64,000 nucleotides of DNA from Oceanimonas sp052119705. Lineage in GTDB: Bacteria > Pseudomonadota > Gammaproteobacteria > Enterobacterales > Aeromonadaceae. The position numbers and the translations under genes are program-made. Numbering within the stretch: the stretch's first letter is position 1; each line of letters starts with the position of its first letter. A model generated the notes under the pieces. That model was not told the DNA's origin. It saw only the letters and a list, made by a program, of their open reading frames with translations, and did not search any database. Positions 61,685-64,000 of the stretch are shown here, piece after piece. Where the stretch lies: positions 53,654 to 117,653 of the forward strand of contig NZ_JBGQOP010000009.1 in the NCBI RefSeq assembly GCF_052119705.1, written 5' to 3'.

Positions 61685-62641
61685 TTGAGTTTATTAATCA
61701 GCAGCGTGTTATTTGCGTTATCGATCACAGGCCCCATCTGCCTACTGCTAGTATTAGGCTTTGCCTTGCGGCGCAACCAGATGATGAACGAAGGCTTTAT
61801 TGATGGCGCTAGCCGCTTAGTTTTTAACATTGCCCTACCCATGCTGCTATTTACCAGCATAGCGCAAACTAATTTCAGTCAAATAATCAGCTTCAAGCTT
61901 ATTGGCTATGGTATTAGCGCCACGCTTATCGCGTTCGTATTACTGGAGTGCTGGGCCAGTCGCGCTATCGATAACAAGCGCTTACGCGGCGTAGTGGTAC
62001 AAGGCGCGTTTCGCGCTAACATGGCCATTATCGGCCTAGCCTATGTCAACAACGCCTATGGCGTCCAAGGCGTGGCAGCTGCCGCCATGTATGTAGCCTG
62101 CCTGACTATTCTATTTAACGTGCTGGCAGTTATCACCCTTAGCCGCAGCCTTAATCAAGATGAAGCGCCACGCTTGAGCCAAGTAGCGAAAAGCATAGCT
62201 AAAAATCCACTAATTATCGGTATAGTTGCCGCACTACCCTTTGCCGCCACTGACTGGTCAGTACCAGAGATGATGATGCAAACCGGTCAGTATCTTGCCC
62301 AAATGACACTACCATTGGCGTTGTTATGTACCGGAGCTAGCCTTAGCCTCAGAGGCCATCAAGAAGAAACCGCCCTGCTACCTACAGTGACCCTCTTACG
62401 GTTATTAATAATTCCTACCTTTATGACACTGGGCGGTTACCTCATTGGCTTTAGGGAGATGGAGCTAACAATTCTCTTTCTCATCAACGCCGCTCCTACT
62501 GCTGCAGCCAGTTATGTCATGGTACGCGCCATGGGCGGCAATGCCGTGCTCGCAGCAAATATCATCGCCATCACTACCCTAGGCTCCTTGCTAAGCACCA
62601 GCTTAGGGGCTGCGTTGTTCAAAGGACTAGGTTGGTTGTAA
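61685..62641 (+). CDS. AEC-family permease
   Basis: 318 residues with about ten membrane segments in two inverted halves. The N-terminal half has LVLGFALRRNQMMNEGFIDGASRLVFNIALPMLLF, the second half PLALLCTGASLSLRGH and TLGGYLIGFRE, typical of auxin-efflux-carrier-like transporters (YfdV, MdcF, MleP). The start is TTG at 61685 with GGAACC upstream. Substrate unknown; bacterial relatives move organic acids. Confidence 0.85.
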   Translation: MSLLISSVLFALSITGPICLLLVLGFALRRNQMMNEGFIDGASRLVFNIALPMLLFTSIAQTNFSQIISFKLIGYGISATLIAFVLLECWASRAIDNKRLRGVVVQGAFRANMAIIGLAYVNNAYGVQGVAAAAMYVACLTILFNVLAVITLSRSLNQDEAPRLSQVAKSIAKNPLIIGIVAALPFAATDWSVPEMMMQTGQYLAQMTLPLALLCTGASLSLRGHQEETALLPTVTLLRLLIIPTFMTLGGYLIGFREMELTILFLINAAPTAAASYVMVRAMGGNAVLAANIIAITTLGSLLSTSLGAALFKGLGWL

Positions 62642-62658
62642 CGGGTACAAAAAAACGG

Positions 62659-63363
62659 TTAACGAGATGAGCTTCCAAAGCACGGTAAACGGCGATCCAT
62701 CCACACTAATAGGGCATCATAGATACCGGTGTGCATTAACCAAGCCATGCCAAAGCTTGTAACCGCTAAGCCACCGACATAAATATCCGTCCACCAATGA
62801 GCTCCGGCTATAAATCTAGGAGCCGAGAAAATCACCACGAATAAGCAGCCCCAAAGACCGGCTTTCCATGATAAAAAATGCCAAGCAAAAGCCGTGAAAA
62901 TCATCAACATCAAACCATGGTCGCCAGGAAAGCTATCACCCGAAGAGTCTTTAGTTTTAAAGCTCGCCAGTTCAGTAAGACGATAAATATTTTCAAAGGT
63001 CAGCGTTGGGCTTGGCCTTTCTACAGGGATCATTCGTCCTAACTGATTCAAGCCAACGGCAGTAAGTAGCATCATAAAGCCAATAAGCAATAATTGACGT
63101 TTGCGCTCCACGGTCGCGCCACGATAATAGCTGTAATAGACAGCACCCATCGCTAGCAGGGCAATGCCATCGAAGGCTCGATTGTTAGCAACTGCAATCG
63201 CATTTACCCATGTTTGGCTGCTACCAATCTTATTATTAAAATAATAAAAAACCGCCTTGTCGATATCCAACCAAAAGCCATGATTAGGTAGCAGATACCA
63301 ACTCGCAAACACTGAGACTGCCACTAAGTTCCAAAATAGCCATTTATTAAATTGTAGAAACAC
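62659..63363 (-). CDS. lpxT: Kdo2-lipid A phosphotransferase LpxT (PAP2 family)
   Basis: 234 residues, six membrane segments. Follows E. coli LpxT closely: NHGFWLDIDKAVFYYFN, NNRAFDGIALLAMG, and PAP2 motifs VERPSPTLTF, DSFPGDHGLMLMIF, and APRFIAGAHWWTDIYVG. It moves phosphate from undecaprenyl pyrophosphate onto lipid A 1-phosphate in the periplasmic leaflet. Confidence 0.88.
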   Translation of the reverse strand: MFLQFNKWLFWNLVAVSVFASWYLLPNHGFWLDIDKAVFYYFNNKIGSSQTWVNAIAVANNRAFDGIALLAMGAVYYSYYRGATVERKRQLLLIGFMMLLTAVGLNQLGRMIPVERPSPTLTFENIYRLTELASFKTKDSSGDSFPGDHGLMLMIFTAFAWHFLSWKAGLWGCLFVVIFSAPRFIAGAHWWTDIYVGGLAVTSFGMAWLMHTGIYDALLVWMDRRLPCFGSSSR

Positions 63364-63607
63364 GACGTCCTCTTTATTTTAAGTATAGTTTTGAGGCCAG
63401 CATTGTACGGATTTTTATGCGACCCGCCCAGCGTAACTCGCCGATCCACGGAATAGCACTCGATCTACTTATATTCGTATGCAGCTTCAGCAAGCTAATA
63501 AAATCAGTGAGCCGAGCCACCAAACTAGCCACGATTAACCTCTCCGCCTGCTTGTGTTAAAATAATTTTATTATTTTCATTCCTAATACTTTAGGACACT
63601 CACTCCT

Positions 63608-63895
63608 ATGAATTTTAAAGAATTTCATGCTTCACTGAAGCAACCAAATCCACCAGCCGAATTATCTGACGCGCTCAAAGCTTTATGGCTGGACGCTAAT
63701 CAGCAATGGGAAGAGGCTCACGAAGTCATCCGTGACAATACCGACCAACCCTCAGCCTGGGTTCATGCCTATTTGCATCATGTAGAAGGCGTACTGTGGA
63801 ACGCCGATTACTGGTATGGCCGAGCGAAAAAGACACGCCCTAACTGCAGCACCCAAGACGAATGGCAGAAAATCGTTCAAGCATTAACTGCGTAA
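63608..63895 (+). CDS. conserved small hypothetical protein
   Basis: 95 residues. Contains the pattern WEEAHEVIRDNTDQPSAWVHAYLHHVEGVLWNADYWYGRA, which I remember from short cytoplasmic proteins widespread in Proteobacteria and of unknown function. Helical, no signal peptide. Conserved His, Trp and Tyr suggest a binding site. Ribosome-binding site is weak. Confidence 0.8.
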   Translation: MNFKEFHASLKQPNPPAELSDALKALWLDANQQWEEAHEVIRDNTDQPSAWVHAYLHHVEGVLWNADYWYGRAKKTRPNCSTQDEWQKIVQALTA

Positions 63896-64000
63896 AAAGC
63901 GAAGAGGAAGATTGTTCGCAATAATACCAATCGGATTAAACATTAGATCAGTTTTGTCCAGCTTCGATTACATAGTGATTTCACTCGATCCACGTCGGCA
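63896..64000. other. window-edge sequence without gene
   Basis: No reading frame is called. The segment CCAATCGGATTAAACATTAG with following AT-rich text may be part of a dispersed repeat, but only one copy is in the window. Confidence 0.25.

Overview
The window is a contiguous chromosomal segment of a gammaproteobacterium. The order murB-birA-coaA, four tRNA genes, tRNA-Trp, secE-nusG-rplKAJL-rpoBC, together with cysJIHG, asnA/asnC, hpt-yadGH and glrK-qseG-glrR, fits a marine Aeromonadales-type organism (Oceanisphaera/Oceanimonas-like). That placement is inference from gene order and protein resemblance; no search was run.

Layout. (1) 1-4398 is an AT-rich accessory operon of five tightly packed genes, the first cut by the window edge. 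It encodes a large coiled-coil protein with a PLD-like N-terminus, a DUF2997-like small protein, a possible DUF1257-like protein and a radical-SAM activase-like protein. (2) 4466-5719 is an ISAs1-family insertion sequence with recognisable ends but no target duplication, abutting a decayed lipoprotein gene. (3) 6.2-13.2 kb holds housekeeping genes: yadGH, hpt, ubiX, mpl, ppa, a 37-residue membrane protein and a TIGR03899-like protein. (4) 13.3-19.7 kb is an assimilatory sulfate reduction operon cysJ-cysI-cysH-CBS protein-cysG. (5) 20-32.6 kb is the RNA polymerase/ribosomal protein/tRNA super-locus, in which the usual tufB gene is absent. (6) 33-42.4 kb: coaA, birA, murB, a secreted Trx-MsrA-MsrB fusion, a topoisomerase III, and msrPQ. 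(7) 42.5-45.8 kb is the glrK-qseG-glrR envelope-stress system, with a glrR that carries unusual AAA+ motifs. (8) 45.9-52.1 kb is a functional-amyloid (Fap) locus: a divergent sigma54 activator, a near-perfect -24/-12 promoter, and fapB, C, D, E, F with a terminator after fapC. (9) 52.3-64 kb: a CBS protein, asnA/asnC, a Spy-like periplasmic protein divergent from an OmpR/EnvZ-type pair, metY, metF beside a decayed metE, ompW, rnk, an AEC permease, lpxT and a small conserved protein.

Two dispersed intergenic inverted-repeat families recur at gene ends. Family A has the core GAGGAGTGAGGYGTAA; family B has the core AGCGCCCGGCRCCCAGC and its complement. One family B copy supplies the last residues of BirA. 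Several sulfur and methionine functions sit in the window: sulfate reduction, MetY, MetF, and methionine sulfoxide repair in the envelope by MsrAB and MsrPQ.
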